The position numbers and the translations under genes are program-made. A DNA stretch of 64,000 nucleotides from NCBI RefSeq assembly GCF_022387135.1, contig NZ_CP092462.1:3844001-3908000 (forward strand), in the 5' to 3' direction. The DNA comes from Comamonas sp. B21-038. Its GTDB lineage: Bacteria; Pseudomonadota; Gammaproteobacteria; Burkholderiales; Burkholderiaceae_C. Of this stretch, positions 26,582-36,338 are shown piece by piece; position 1 is the first letter of the stretch, and every line of letters begins with the position of its first letter. Below the pieces are notes generated by a model. The model was not told where the DNA came from. It did not search any database and was given only the letters and a program-made list of their open reading frames with translations.

Positions 26582-26640
26582 GGGAGATTCTTGTTTCCGG
26601 AAAGGCGGCAGGCGCAAACGCTGCAGCCGGGGTTCAGGGT

Positions 26641-27594
26641 TCAGGGGCTGGGTGCATCGCCATGGCGCTGCACAGCCTCGGTCTGGGTTTGCACACCCAG
26701 CGGCAGCACTTCCATGCTGATGCGCGCCTGCGGCAACTCCTGCAGCAGCGCGGCTTCGAGCTGCATGCGCAGCTGGGTGGCGTGGGCCAGGCTCCAGCCG
26801 CCGGGCATGTGCAGGTGCATGTCGATAAAGTGCAGCGCGCCGGCGCGGCGGGTGCTGAGCTTGTCGCAGTGCACGGCGCCGCCGGTTTGCGCCTCGAAGG
26901 CGCGCACGCAGCGCTCGATCTTGGCAAGGGTCTCGGCGTCGATGGATTCGTCCATCAAACCCTGCGACGAGCGCCAGACCAGCTGACCGCCCTCTTTGAA
27001 GATATGCAAGGCCACCGCAATGCCCAGCACCGCATCCAGCCAATGCCAGCCGGTCAGCATCGCCAGCAGCAAGCCGCCGACCACACCGGCCGAGGTCCAG
27101 ACATCGGTCATCAGGTGGCGGCCGTCGCCTTCGAGCGCCATGGACTGGTGCTCGTGCGCTGCGCGCAGCATGACCCAGGCCAGCCCACCGTTGAGCGCCG
27201 TGCTGAGCATCGACAGCGCAATGCCCCAGCCCAGCTGCTCCAGCGGCTGGGGGTGGAGCAGGCGGTCCACCGAGGCCCAGACGATGGCCATGGCCGCGCC
27301 AAAGATCAGCAGGCCCTCAAAGCCGGCCGAGAAGTACTCCGCCTTGGTGTGGCCATAGGGGTGGCCCTCGTCAGCCGGGCGCTTGGCGATGGTCACCATG
27401 CCCAGCGCAAACAGGGCGCCCACCAGGTTGACCAGCGATTCCAGCGCATCGGACAACAAACCCACCGAGCCGCTGACGGCCCAGGCACTGGTCTTGAGGG
27501 CAATCGTGGCGATGGCCACCACCACCGAGATGCGCAGCAGGTTCTCGGGCGTGGTCCAGCGGCTGTGGGCTGCGGCGGATAAGGCAGGTTTCAT
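26641..27594 (-). CDS. Cation diffusion facilitator transporter
   Basis: 317 aa, six expected transmembrane helices and a C-terminal cytoplasmic ferredoxin-like domain. CDF proteins exchange Zn, Fe, Cd, Co or Mn for protons. Metal-site motifs: SDALES in helix 2 (Ser-Asp, then Glu where many have Asp), [17 protein letters not shown], and [15 protein letters not shown] in helix 5, with a His-x-x-x-Asp arrangement. The C-terminal domain carries HxDM-type residues ([12 protein letters not shown]). Despite the nearby metal island, it sits in a housekeeping run (dbpA to dtd), 21 bp after dbpA. Confidence 0.88.
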   Translation of the reverse strand: MKPALSAAAHSRWTTPENLLRISVVVAIATIALKTSAWAVSGSVGLLSDALESLVNLVGALFALGMVTIAKRPADEGHPYGHTKAEYFSAGFEGLLIFGAAMAIVWASVDRLLHPQPLEQLGWGIALSMLSTALNGGLAWVMLRAAHEHQSMALEGDGRHLMTDVWTSAGVVGGLLLAMLTGWHWLDAVLGIAVALHIFKEGGQLVWRSSQGLMDESIDAETLAKIERCVRAFEAQTGGAVHCDKLSTRRAGALHFIDMHLHMPGGWSLAHATQLRMQLEAALLQELPQARISMEVLPLGVQTQTEAVQRHGDAPSP

Positions 27595-27615
27595 GGCGGC
27601 GGGGTGTGGCCTGGT

Positions 27616-29025
27616 TTACAGCAGGCGGGCCTTGACGGTCTTGCCCTTGACGCGGCCGCTGTTGAGGCGGTCCACCGCCTTGTGGGCGATGTCGCGGCTG
27701 ACGGCCACATAGGTCGAGAAGTCGTTCACATTGATCTTGCCGATCTGCTCCTTGGCATAGCCAAAGTCGCGCGTCATGGCGCCCAGCACATCACCGGCAC
27801 GGATCTTTTCCTTGCGCCCGCCAATGATCTGGATCGTGCGCATCGCCGGCACCATGGGCTGGCTGGAGGCGGGGGTCAGCTCGCTCAGTGGATGCCATTG
27901 CGACTCGCGCCCCTGCAGCACTTCGATCTTGCCGACCGAGCCCATCTCGTCCATGCTGGCCAGGCTCAGCGCCAGGCCTTCGGCATCACCCCGGCCGGTG
28001 CGGCCGATGCGGTGGATATGCACTTCCGGATCGGGCGTGGTGTCCACATTGATGACGGCGGCCAGGTTGGCGATGTCCAGCCCGCGCGCGGCCACATCGG
28101 TGGCCACCAGCACGCTGCAGCTGCGGTTGGCAAACTGCACCAGCACTTCGTCACGCTCGCGCTGCTCCAGCTCGCCAAACAGCGCCAAAGCGCTTACACC
28201 CTGGGCCTGCAGCACCTCGACCAGGTCGCGGCATTGCTGCTTGGTATTGCAAAAAGCGATGGACGACTCGGGCCGGAAATGCGCCAGCAGCTGCGATACG
28301 GCATGCAGGCGCTCGGATTCCTTGACCTCGTACCAGCGCTGCTCAATCTTGTGCGCGCTGTGCTGCGAGGCGACCTTGACGGTCTGCGGGTCGCGCATGA
28401 AGCGCTCGGCCAGCTGGGCAATGCCCTCGGGGTAGGTGGCCGAGAACAGCAGGGTCTGGCGCTCGGCCGGGCACTGGCTCGCAACGGTGACGATATCGCC
28501 ATAAAAGCCCATGTCGAGCATGCGATCGGCCTCATCCAGCACCAGCGTATTGAGGGCGGCCAGGTCGATCACGTTGCGCTCCATCAGGTCCATCACCCGG
28601 CCCGGGGTGCCGACGATGATGTGGGCGCCGTTCTCCAGGCTGGCAATCTGGTTGCGCGAAGGCACACCGCCGTAGACGGTGACGACCTTGATGTTCTCTT
28701 CGGCGCGCGCCAGGCGGCGGATTTCGGTGGCGACCTGGTCGGCCAGCTCACGGGTGGGGCAGAGCACCAGCGATTGCACCGCAAACCAGCGCGGGTTCAG
28801 ACGGGCGAGCAGGGCCAGGCCAAAGGCGGCCGTCTTGCCGCTGCCGGTGCTGGCCTGGGCGATGACATCCTTGCCTTGCAGCGCAAAGGGCAGGCTGGCC
28901 GCCTGGATTGCCGTCATCTGCGTATAGCCCAGCTGCTGCAGATTGGCCTGCATGGTCTGGCCCAGCGGCAGTTGGCTAAAGGAGGCGGCGTCCGCTGCGT
29001 TGGCGGGGGTGTTTGTTGCGTTCAT
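27616..29025 (-). CDS. dbpA: ATP-dependent RNA helicase DbpA
   Basis: 469 aa from the ATG at 29025. DEAD-box motifs in order: Q motif (YTQMTAIQAASLP), I (ASTGSGKT), Ia (PTRELADQ), II (DEAD), III (SAT), IV-V (ATDVAARGLDIAN) and VI (HRIGRTGRG). The C-terminal RNA-binding domain (IQIIGGRKEKIRAGDVLGAM) is the DbpA domain that binds hairpin 92 of 23S rRNA. DbpA acts in large-subunit ribosome assembly. It is divergent from amn. Confidence 0.95.
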   Translation of the reverse strand: MNATNTPANAADAASFSQLPLGQTMQANLQQLGYTQMTAIQAASLPFALQGKDVIAQASTGSGKTAAFGLALLARLNPRWFAVQSLVLCPTRELADQVATEIRRLARAEENIKVVTVYGGVPSRNQIASLENGAHIIVGTPGRVMDLMERNVIDLAALNTLVLDEADRMLDMGFYGDIVTVASQCPAERQTLLFSATYPEGIAQLAERFMRDPQTVKVASQHSAHKIEQRWYEVKESERLHAVSQLLAHFRPESSIAFCNTKQQCRDLVEVLQAQGVSALALFGELEQRERDEVLVQFANRSCSVLVATDVAARGLDIANLAAVINVDTTPDPEVHIHRIGRTGRGDAEGLALSLASMDEMGSVGKIEVLQGRESQWHPLSELTPASSQPMVPAMRTIQIIGGRKEKIRAGDVLGAMTRDFGYAKEQIGKINVNDFSTYVAVSRDIAHKAVDRLNSGRVKGKTVKARLL

Positions 29026-29158
29026 GCCGCGATTATCCCGCGCCCGGGCCAGGGGCCGCCAACCACCCGGCGGGAAGCCCTGAAATCCGCCGTCGTCCAC
29101 AGCGCTGCAGGCAGGCGATTTGTCATGCCGCCGCCCCAAAGCAGAGGCACAATGGTGC

Positions 29159-30643
29159 ATGACCTATACCAAACCTGCCTTTACCGCACCGACCAGCCAC
29201 CGCACGGCTCAATCCGCGCTGGCGCAGGTGCAGGCCATCTATGCCGAACAGATCGGATTCCTGCGCCAGGCCATGCAACGCTTTGTGGCGGGCGAGACCC
29301 CGGCGGCCCCGTACCGCGCTTGCTACCCCTTTGTACGCCTGCACACGCGCACCGTGGCGCGGGCCGACAGCAAGCTCGCTTATGGCTTTGTCGAGGGCCC
29401 CGGCCACTACGAAACCACGCTGACCCGCCCCGACCTGTTTGCCAACTACTATGCCGAGCAGTTCCGGCTGCTGATCGAGAACCACAATGTGGAGCTGGAA
29501 GTGGGCACCAGCAGCCAGCCGATTCCGATCCATTTCTCGTTTGCCGACAACGACCACATCGAAGGCCAGCTGAGTGCCGAGCGCCGCATGCTGATGCGCG
29601 ACGTCTTCGACCTGCCCGACCTGCATGCGATGGACGACGGCATCGCCAACGGCACCTGGGAGCCCAAGCCGGGTGAGCCGCAGCCGCTGTCGCTGTTCAC
29701 CGCGCCGCGCATGGATTACTCGCTCCAGCGCCTGCGCCACTACACCGGCACCCTGCCCGAGTGGTTCCAGAACTTTGTGCTGTTCACCAACTACCAGTTC
29801 TATATCGACGAGTTCATCCGCCTGGGCCGCGCCGAAATGGCCAACCCCGACAGCGAATACATCGCCTTTATCGAGCCGGGCAATGTCGTCACCCGCCGCC
29901 AGGGCCTGGCGCCCGAGGCCGTGGATGCGCTGGGCAGCCCGCCGCCGCGCCTGCCGCAGATGCCCGCCTACCACCTGGTGCGCGCCGACCAGTCGGGCAC
30001 CACGATGGTCAACATCGGTGTGGGCCCGGCCAATGCCAAGACCATCACCGACCACATCGCCGTGCTGCGCCCCCACGCCTGGATGATGCTGGGCCACTGC
30101 GCCGGCCTGCGCAACAGCCAGCAGCTGGGCGACTATGTGCTGGCCCATGCCTATGTGCGCGAGGACCATGTGCTGGACGAAGAGCTGCCGCTGTGGGTGC
30201 CCATCCCTGCGCTGGCCGAGATCCAGGTCGCGCTGCAGCAGGCGGTGGCCGATGTGACCCAGGTGCCCGAGGACGACCTCAAGCGCTTCATGCGCACAGG
30301 CACCGTGGCCAGCACCGACAACCGCAACTGGGAGCTGCTGCCCGACAACACGCCCCAGCGCCGCTTCAGCCAGAGCCGGGCCGTGGCGCTGGACATGGAG
30401 AGCGCCACCATTGCCGCCAATGGCTTCCGCTTCCGCGTGCCCTACGGCACCTTGCTGTGCGTCAGCGACAAGCCGCTGCACGGCGAGATCAAGCTGCCGG
30501 GCATGGCCAACCACTTCTACCGCGAGCGGGTGGACCAGCATCTGCGCATCGGCATGCGGGCGGTCAACATCCTGCGCGAAGGCGGTGTGGACCGGCTGCA
30601 CAGCCGCAAGCTGCGCAGCTTTGCCGAGGTGGCCTTCCAATAA
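29159..30643 (+). CDS. amn: AMP nucleosidase
   Basis: 494 aa from the ATG at 29159. Amn cleaves AMP to adenine and ribose 5-phosphate and helps set purine and energy balance. The N-terminal domain (PYRACYPFVRLHTRTVARAD) is AMP-nucleosidase specific. The C-terminal nucleoside-phosphorylase-like domain shows [38 protein letters not shown] and the catalytic-region ALDMESATIAANG. Length is normal. A terminator follows at 30688-30713. Confidence 0.95.
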   Translation: MTYTKPAFTAPTSHRTAQSALAQVQAIYAEQIGFLRQAMQRFVAGETPAAPYRACYPFVRLHTRTVARADSKLAYGFVEGPGHYETTLTRPDLFANYYAEQFRLLIENHNVELEVGTSSQPIPIHFSFADNDHIEGQLSAERRMLMRDVFDLPDLHAMDDGIANGTWEPKPGEPQPLSLFTAPRMDYSLQRLRHYTGTLPEWFQNFVLFTNYQFYIDEFIRLGRAEMANPDSEYIAFIEPGNVVTRRQGLAPEAVDALGSPPPRLPQMPAYHLVRADQSGTTMVNIGVGPANAKTITDHIAVLRPHAWMMLGHCAGLRNSQQLGDYVLAHAYVREDHVLDEELPLWVPIPALAEIQVALQQAVADVTQVPEDDLKRFMRTGTVASTDNRNWELLPDNTPQRRFSQSRAVALDMESATIAANGFRFRVPYGTLLCVSDKPLHGEIKLPGMANHFYRERVDQHLRIGMRAVNILREGGVDRLHSRKLRSFAEVAFQ

Positions 30644-30687
30644 GTTGCGCTCCCCAACGGCGCTTTGCACCGCTCCCTTACTCCAAT

Positions 30688-30713
30688 GCCAGCACCAGCG
30701 TGCTGGCTTTTTT
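30688..30713 (+). terminator. Intrinsic terminator of amn
   Basis: GCCAGCAC (30688-30695) pairs with GTGCTGGC (30700-30707) around a 4-nt loop, followed by six T. It starts 45 bp past the amn stop. Confidence 0.9.
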
Positions 30714-30830
30714 ACTTATGGGGAACTACCTAACTGCAAACCCTGTGGATAACTGTGCGCCTCACTTCCACAATGGTCGGCGGGCCGTGAAGAAGCCTTT
30801 GCGCCCGCACCATAACAACCAGGAGACACA

Positions 30831-32537
30831 GTGACCACAACCATCCTCCCACCCCTGCGGCGCCTTATCCCTCTGACGGCCGTCGCCAGCGCGGTCCTTG
30901 CGCTGTCCGCCTGCGGCAGCGGCGGTTCGCACAGCTTCAATTTTGACGAGGCCAGCCTGGCCCTGGCCAAGCAGCAGGTGGCAGCCAGCCAGATCGGTCT
31001 GCCCACCAGCGGCGCCACGGTGACCTCGACCGAAACGCCAAGCGCCGCCACCGGCGCACAGCCGCCCGCCTCGGTCCGGGCCAATATCTCGATAGCGCCG
31101 GTCGACCCTGGCGCCCCGGCCATCAAGATGGGCCTGCTGCTGCCCAAGGAGTGGAATGGCAAGGTGGTGATGGTGGGCGGCGGCGGCTACAACGGCGTGA
31201 TGCCCAGCCTCTACACCTACCCGGCCGCCCCCGCCAGCCAGGGTGCCTACCCGCTGCTCAACCAGGGCTATGCGGTGTTTGGCAGCGACTCCGGCCACCA
31301 GGCCGGGGCAGCCGGCAGCCGCGATGGCAGCTTTGGCACGAATGACGAAGCGGTCGCCAACTTCTCCGGCGCTGCGCTGAAGAAAGTCAGCGACGTGGCC
31401 GAGGTGCTGGTGACGCGCTTTTACGGCAGAAAGCCGGACAAGCGTTACTTCATCGGCGGCTCCACCGGCGGGCGCGAAGCACTGGCCGTGGCCCAGAAAT
31501 GGCCGTCCGACTGGGATGGCGTCGTCGCCTGGTACCCCGCCTGGAATGCGGCCAGCCTGGATCTGCAGTTTGGCCGCATCAGCCGCGCCTTTGCCCAGCC
31601 CGGCGCCTACCCCAGCCTGGGCCAGCGCAAGCTGCTGCGCCAGGCGGCGCTGGAGAAGTGCGATGCGCTCGACGGCGTGCAGGACGGCGTGGTCAGCAAT
31701 GTGGCCGCCTGCAACAGCCAGTTCGACCCGGCCACCGCCACCGTGGGCGGCCAGCCGCTGCGCTGCGCCGGTGGCGCCAGCCAGGAAGGCTGCCTGTCCG
31801 ATGCGATGATCAGCGCGCTCAAGACCTATAACAGCGAAATCCGCTTCAGCGCCCCGCTGGGCAGTGGCGAGACGCAGTACCCCGGCTTCAACGTCTGGGG
31901 CTCGGAACTGGGTGAGGAAGGCAGCAGCCCGCTGCAGCCCACCGTCAACCTGCTGGCGATGAACACCACCGCCCCGGCCAGCCCCGCGCCGCTCACCGCT
32001 CCGTACTGGGCAGTGTTCTGGGACCAGTGGGTGCGCTACTTTGTGACCCGCGATGCCAACTTTGATGCGCTGTCGCTCGATCCGCAAAACCCTGGCGCCT
32101 GGACCGACCGCATCCACCAGCTCACCAAGCTGCAGGACATCAACAGCACCGACCTGTCGGCCTTCAACAAACGCGGCGGCAAGCTGCTGATGGCGCATGG
32201 CACGGCCGATGTGCTCGTCAGCACCCGCGCCACCGCGCAGTACTGGCAGCGCCTGGAGCAGACCATGGGCGCCAGCGCCGTCAAGAGCTTTGCCCGTTAC
32301 TACGAGGTACCCGGTTACGGCCATGCGGCCAGCACCGCCTTCAATGCCAACTGGGATTCGCTCAAGGCGCTGGACCAATGGGTGACCGCTGGCGCCGCGC
32401 CTGGTGCCCAGGTGGTCAGCGACACCGCGGGTGTGCCTGGCCGCACCCGGCCGCTGTGCGAGTACCCGACCTGGCCGCGCTACAAGGGCAGTGGGGATGT
32501 GAACGTGGCTGACAGCTATAGCTGCCAGTCCAACTAA
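30831..32537 (+). CDS. Tannase/feruloyl esterase family lipoprotein
   Basis: 568 aa. The GTG start at 30831 has AGGAGA five bases upstream. The signal sequence ends in the lipobox LSAC, so it is a lipoprotein. The alpha/beta-hydrolase nucleophile is Ser211 in GGSTGGREAL, with likely Asp460 (AHGTADVLVS) and His498 (GYGHAAS). Tannases, feruloyl esterases and the PET-cycle MHETase share this fold. Those enzymes carry the CS-D-HC motif, in which a Cys before the Ser and a Cys after the His form a disulfide; here they are Gly210 and Ala499, so the pair is lost. The substrate is an aromatic ester by family, otherwise unknown. It is monocistronic, with a terminator. Confidence 0.85.
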   Translation: MTTTILPPLRRLIPLTAVASAVLALSACGSGGSHSFNFDEASLALAKQQVAASQIGLPTSGATVTSTETPSAATGAQPPASVRANISIAPVDPGAPAIKMGLLLPKEWNGKVVMVGGGGYNGVMPSLYTYPAAPASQGAYPLLNQGYAVFGSDSGHQAGAAGSRDGSFGTNDEAVANFSGAALKKVSDVAEVLVTRFYGRKPDKRYFIGGSTGGREALAVAQKWPSDWDGVVAWYPAWNAASLDLQFGRISRAFAQPGAYPSLGQRKLLRQAALEKCDALDGVQDGVVSNVAACNSQFDPATATVGGQPLRCAGGASQEGCLSDAMISALKTYNSEIRFSAPLGSGETQYPGFNVWGSELGEEGSSPLQPTVNLLAMNTTAPASPAPLTAPYWAVFWDQWVRYFVTRDANFDALSLDPQNPGAWTDRIHQLTKLQDINSTDLSAFNKRGGKLLMAHGTADVLVSTRATAQYWQRLEQTMGASAVKSFARYYEVPGYGHAASTAFNANWDSLKALDQWVTAGAAPGAQVVSDTAGVPGRTRPLCEYPTWPRYKGSGDVNVADSYSCQSN

Positions 32538-32565
32538 AAACCACCGCACCAAGCACACCCCAAAC

Positions 32566-32606
32566 AAAAGCTGCTGGACGTCCTGCAAGGGCAGCCAGCA
32601 GCTTTT
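32566..32606. terminator. Bidirectional terminator between the tannase gene and purT
   Basis: AAAAGCTGCTGG (32566-32577) pairs with CCAGCAGCTTTT (32595-32606). The T-run on either strand can serve both converging genes. Confidence 0.85.
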
Positions 32607-32645
32607 TTCAATGGCGCAGCCCAGGGAGCGCTGCGCCCCGGCCGC

Positions 32646-33875
32646 TTACGCCGCCACGCGGGGCTTGACCAGCGCCGCCGCCTTTTTGGCGTTGTCGCGC
32701 GCGGCGTCGGTATCGGCCGCGCGCGCCAGTGCCACGCCCATGCGGCGGCGGCTAAAGCTCTCGGGCTTGCCAAACAGGCGCACTTCGGTGCCGGGGATCT
32801 GCAGAGCAGCATCGACACCATCAAACACAATGCCCTGGGCATCGACACCGCCGTAGATCACGGCGCTGGCGCCGGCGGTCTTGAGGCTGGTGTCCACCGG
32901 CAGGCCCAGAATGGCGCGGGCATGCAGCTCGAACTCGTTTTGCCACTGGGTGATCATGGTCACCATGCCGGTGTCATGCGGGCGGGGGCTCACTTCGCTG
33001 AACCAGACCTGGTCGCCCTTGACGAACAGCTCCACGCCAAACAGGCCCAGGCCGGCGGGCTCGCCGTTCAGGCCGGTGCCCAGGTCGCTGGTGATGGCGC
33101 GGGCAATGTCCTGCGCCAGGGTCAGCGCGCCGGGCGCCATGCGGGCCGGCTGCCAGCTCTCCACATAGTCGCCCTGCACCTGCACATGGCCGATGGGCTC
33201 GCAGAAATGGGTTTCGATCTGGCCGGCGGCATTCTTGGCGCGCACCGTCAGCAAGGTGATTTCGTAGTCAAAGTCGATAAAGCCTTCGACGATGATGCGG
33301 CCGCCCTGCACCCGGCCGCCTTCCATCGCATAGTTCCAGGCCTTTTCCACATCGGCCGGGCCGTCAATCTTGCTTTGGCCCTTGCCCGAACTGCTCATCA
33401 CCGGCTTGACCACGCAGGGGTAGCCAATGCCGCCATCGATGGCCGCCTGCAGCTCGGCCAGGCTGTCGCAGAACTGGTAGGGGCTGGTGGGCAGGCCCAG
33501 GGTCTCGGCCGCCAGGCGGCGGATGCCTTCGCGGTCCATCGTCAAACGGGTGGCGCGGGCGGTAGGCACCACGCGCACGGTGCCTGCGGCCTCCAGCGCC
33601 TGCAGCGCGGGCGTCGCAATGGCTTCGATCTCGGGCACCACCATGTCGGGCTTTTCTGCCTCGATCAGCGCCGTCAGCTGGGCCGGGTCGCTCATCGTGA
33701 TGGTGCGGGCATGGTGCGCCACCTGCTGGCCGGGCGCATGGTCATAGCGGTCCACTGCCACCGTCTCCACGCCCAGGCGCTGCAAGGCAATCAGCACTTC
33801 CTTGCCCAGCTCGCCGCTGCCCAGCAGCATGACTTTGGTTGCGTTCTTGGTGAGCGGGGTGCCGAAGGTGGTCAT
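32646..33875 (-). CDS. purT: Formate-dependent phosphoribosylglycinamide formyltransferase
   Basis: 409 aa. PurT uses formate and ATP for the third step of purine synthesis. The N-terminal pre-ATP-grasp motif [20 protein letters not shown], the ATP-grasp loop [11 protein letters not shown], and the metal/nucleotide motifs [20 protein letters not shown] and [10 protein letters not shown] are all present. Length matches. It is divergent from the 3-hydroxyacyl-CoA dehydrogenase gene. A cell with both amn and purT can both break down and make AMP precursors. Confidence 0.96.
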   Translation of the reverse strand: MTTFGTPLTKNATKVMLLGSGELGKEVLIALQRLGVETVAVDRYDHAPGQQVAHHARTITMSDPAQLTALIEAEKPDMVVPEIEAIATPALQALEAAGTVRVVPTARATRLTMDREGIRRLAAETLGLPTSPYQFCDSLAELQAAIDGGIGYPCVVKPVMSSSGKGQSKIDGPADVEKAWNYAMEGGRVQGGRIIVEGFIDFDYEITLLTVRAKNAAGQIETHFCEPIGHVQVQGDYVESWQPARMAPGALTLAQDIARAITSDLGTGLNGEPAGLGLFGVELFVKGDQVWFSEVSPRPHDTGMVTMITQWQNEFELHARAILGLPVDTSLKTAGASAVIYGGVDAQGIVFDGVDAALQIPGTEVRLFGKPESFSRRRMGVALARAADTDAARDNAKKAAALVKPRVAA

Positions 33876-34075
33876 ATCAGGTCGTGTCTACTAAGGGGCT
33901 GCGGCGCAGCGATGGGGGGCATTTTAGAACCCTCGCCTATCCCCGCGCTCTGTCGCCCAGTTTGTGCCGCAGTGCAACACCTGCCGCTATGATCTTGCCA
34001 CCGGGCTTGCCGATAGGCGCTGCAGGGCGGATGCAGGCCAGCCCCTCTCCCAGCAACAGGACCCAAGGAAGACAG

Positions 34076-34927
34076 ATGACGATCCAGACCGTAGGCGTAA
34101 TTGGTGCAGGCACCATGGGCAACGGCATTGCGCAGACCTGCGCAGTGGCCGGGCTGAATGTGGTGATGGTGGACATTTCGGACGCCGCCGTGCAAAAGGG
34201 CTTGGCGACGGTGGGCAGCAGCCTGGACCGCCTGATCAAGAAGGAAAAGATCAGCGAAGCCGACAAGGCCGCCGCACTGGGCCGCATCCAGGGCAGCACC
34301 CGCTATGAAGACCTGCAGAAGGCCCAACTGGTGATCGAGGCGGCCACCGAGAACTACGAGCTCAAGCTCAAGATCCTGCAGCAGGTCGATGCGCTGCTCG
34401 ACCCGTCCGTACTGCTGGCATCGAACACCTCGTCGATCTCGATCACCCAGCTGGCTGCTGCCACCAAGCGCGCTGACAAATTCATCGGCATGCACTTCTT
34501 CAACCCGGTGCCGATGATGGCGCTGGTCGAAGTGATCCGTGGCCTGCAGACCAGCGACGCCACGCATGACGCCGTCAAGGCACTGGCCGAGAGCCTGGGC
34601 AAGTCGCCGATCAGCGTGAAAAACTCGCCCGGCTTTGTCGTCAACCGTATTCTGGTGCCGATGATCAACGAGGCCTTCTATGTGCTGGCCGAAGGCATTG
34701 CCTCTGCCCAGGACATCGATGACGGCATGAAGCTGGGCTGCAGCCACCCGATTGGCCCGCTGGCGCTGGCCGACATGATTGGTCTGGATGTCTGCCTGGC
34801 CGTGATGGAGGTCTACCTGAAAGACTTTGGCGACAGCAAATACCGCCCCTGCCCGCTGCTCAAGGAAATGGTCGCCGCCGGCCAGCTGGGCCGCAAGACC
34901 GGCAAGGGCGTCTACAGCTACGCCTGA
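34076..34927 (+). CDS. 3-hydroxybutyryl-CoA dehydrogenase family protein
   Basis: 283 aa from the ATG at 34076, with AAGGAAGA upstream. The NAD-binding motif [15 protein letters not shown], the catalytic Ser/His/Asn region ([12 protein letters not shown], then [11 protein letters not shown] with His and Asn in the usual place) and the C-terminal domain ([20 protein letters not shown]) fit the short Hbd/PaaH type. These oxidise 3-hydroxyacyl-CoA, in butyrate, PHB or phenylacetate routes. No pathway partner is adjacent. Confidence 0.92.
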   Translation: MTIQTVGVIGAGTMGNGIAQTCAVAGLNVVMVDISDAAVQKGLATVGSSLDRLIKKEKISEADKAAALGRIQGSTRYEDLQKAQLVIEAATENYELKLKILQQVDALLDPSVLLASNTSSISITQLAAATKRADKFIGMHFFNPVPMMALVEVIRGLQTSDATHDAVKALAESLGKSPISVKNSPGFVVNRILVPMINEAFYVLAEGIASAQDIDDGMKLGCSHPIGPLALADMIGLDVCLAVMEVYLKDFGDSKYRPCPLLKEMVAAGQLGRKTGKGVYSYA

Positions 34928-34963
34928 GCGCGGGCGCCTGCGCTGCCCAGCGACCCCTGCCCC

Positions 34964-35338
34964 ATGCCCGCGCCACGCAGCACCCCGATCTGGAAAAAGG
35001 CCCTGCCTGTGGCCGCGCTGGTGCTGGCCCTGGTGGCCTGCCTGGCCGGCTTTCGCATCTGGAAGCAGCAGCTCGAAGATGCGCCGGTCGATGCGCTCTA
35101 CCGCGACTACCTGGCCTATGTCGCCGCCCGGGTGCCGGCTGCCGATCTGCACTTGAAACGCTATTACCAGCGCTACGGGCGCGACACGGTGGCCGCCAGG
35201 CATTTCAAGCCCATCTGCCGCAGCGTGACGGCCATGGCAGACCAGCAGGCGCTGGACCTGGGCGCCAGCGAATGGCACACCTTGGCAGGCAGCTGCCGCT
35301 GGCCGCTGAGCAACGACGAGATCCACCTCCTGCCCTGA
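34964..35338 (+). CDS. Hypothetical membrane-anchored protein
   Basis: 124 aa. One N-terminal transmembrane helix (ALPVAALVLALVACLAGFRI) leaves a small outside domain of about 90 residues with two cysteines (FKPICRSV, GSCRWPL) that could pair. No family was recognised and no clear ribosome-binding site was seen. It lies between the dehydrogenase and the aldolase on the same strand, with 36-bp and 38-bp gaps, so it may be co-transcribed. Confidence 0.55.
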   Translation: MPAPRSTPIWKKALPVAALVLALVACLAGFRIWKQQLEDAPVDALYRDYLAYVAARVPAADLHLKRYYQRYGRDTVAARHFKPICRSVTAMADQQALDLGASEWHTLAGSCRWPLSNDEIHLLP

Positions 35339-35376
35339 CCCCACCACACAGAAAACACCACACCACCGAGACAAGC

Positions 35377-36180
35377 ATGCCCACTCCGAACCTCTTCAAA
35401 AAAGCGATGGCCGCCGGTCAGGCACAGATCGGCCTGTGGTCGGCCTTTCCTTCGCCCTATATCACCGAGCTGCTGGCCGGCAGCGGCTACGACTGGATCA
35501 TGCTCGACACCGAGCATTCGCCCAACGATGTGCCCCAGGTGCTGCAGCAGCTGCAGGCGGTAGAAGCTGCGCTGCAGCCCCGTCCCACCAGCGCCGTCGT
35601 GCGCCCGGCCTGGAATGACCCGGTCCTCATCAAGCGCTACCTGGACATTGGCGCCCAAACGCTGCTGATCCCCTTTGTGCAGAACGCCGACGAGGCCCGC
35701 GCCGCCGTGCAGGCCATGCGCTATGCGCCCAAGGGCATTCGCGGCATGGGCGGCTCGATGCGCGCCAGCAACTTTGGCCGCGACATGCAGTATGTGGACG
35801 ATGCCGACAAGGAGCTGTGCCTGCTGGTGCAGGTGGAAACCGCGCAGGCGCTGGACCAGATCGAGGCCATCGCCGCCGTCGATGGGGTGGACGGCATCTT
35901 CATCGGTCCTGCCGACCTGTCGGCCAGCATGGGCTACCCCGGCCAGCCGCGCCACCCGGTGGTCAATGCCGCGATCGATGACGCCATCACCCGCATCCGC
36001 GCGGCCGGCAAGGCCCCCGGCATCCTGATGGTGGACGAAGCCCGCGCCCGCGAATGCCTGGCGCTGGGCGCGCAGTTTGTCGCCGTCTCGATGGACCTGA
36101 TCCTGCTGCGCACCGCTGCCGATGCGGTGGCTGCCAAGTTCAAGGACAGCAGCGGCCAGGTGGTGCAGACCGCGTATTGA
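35377..36180 (+). CDS. HpcH/HpaI-family 2-oxo-acid aldolase
   Basis: 267 aa from the ATG at 35377. The class II pyruvate aldolase residues are visible: His47 in MLDTEHSPND, Arg in SAVVRPAWND, Glu in LVQVETAQAL and Asp in GPADLSASMG. These enzymes split 4-hydroxy-2-oxo-acids, as in homoprotocatechuate or rhamnonate breakdown. The usual neighbours (hpaH, hpaD and others) are missing, so the natural substrate is open; it may be a garL/hpaI-like or yfaU-like enzyme. Confidence 0.88.
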   Translation: MPTPNLFKKAMAAGQAQIGLWSAFPSPYITELLAGSGYDWIMLDTEHSPNDVPQVLQQLQAVEAALQPRPTSAVVRPAWNDPVLIKRYLDIGAQTLLIPFVQNADEARAAVQAMRYAPKGIRGMGGSMRASNFGRDMQYVDDADKELCLLVQVETAQALDQIEAIAAVDGVDGIFIGPADLSASMGYPGQPRHPVVNAAIDDAITRIRAAGKAPGILMVDEARARECLALGAQFVAVSMDLILLRTAADAVAAKFKDSSGQVVQTAY

Positions 36181-36295
36181 ATGGACGGGGCGCAACCCAG
36201 CCGCCATCTGCGGCGCGGGCTGCCTGCCTTTCAGACGAAGCCAGGGCCCATGCACCGGCCTGGGCAAACACCCTGTTGCCTGCAGGTGTTTTCCC

Positions 36296-36331
36296 AATTA
36301 AGTTGTGCACAATTTAATTGAGCACTATAAT
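36296..36331 (+). promoter_or_regulatory. Large palindrome and -10 box upstream of ohrR
   Basis: AATTAA (36296-36301) and TTAATT (36314-36319) are the outer arms of a 24-bp palindrome whose centre is TTGTGCACAA; only one base pair is mismatched. A perfect -10 box, TATAAT (36326-36331), lies 8 nt before the ohrR ATG, so the transcript would be leaderless. The AT-rich palindrome fits OhrR/MarR operators. Confidence 0.7.
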
Positions 36332-36338
36332 TCGACCC

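Noticed and set aside
27604..29676. 690-aa plus-strand frame
   Set aside because: Shadow of dbpA that runs into amn in another frame.
30740..30752. TGTGGATAA, a DnaA-box-like word (also near 58650)
   Set aside because: Two isolated copies do not make an origin; no cluster, dnaA or dnaN nearby.
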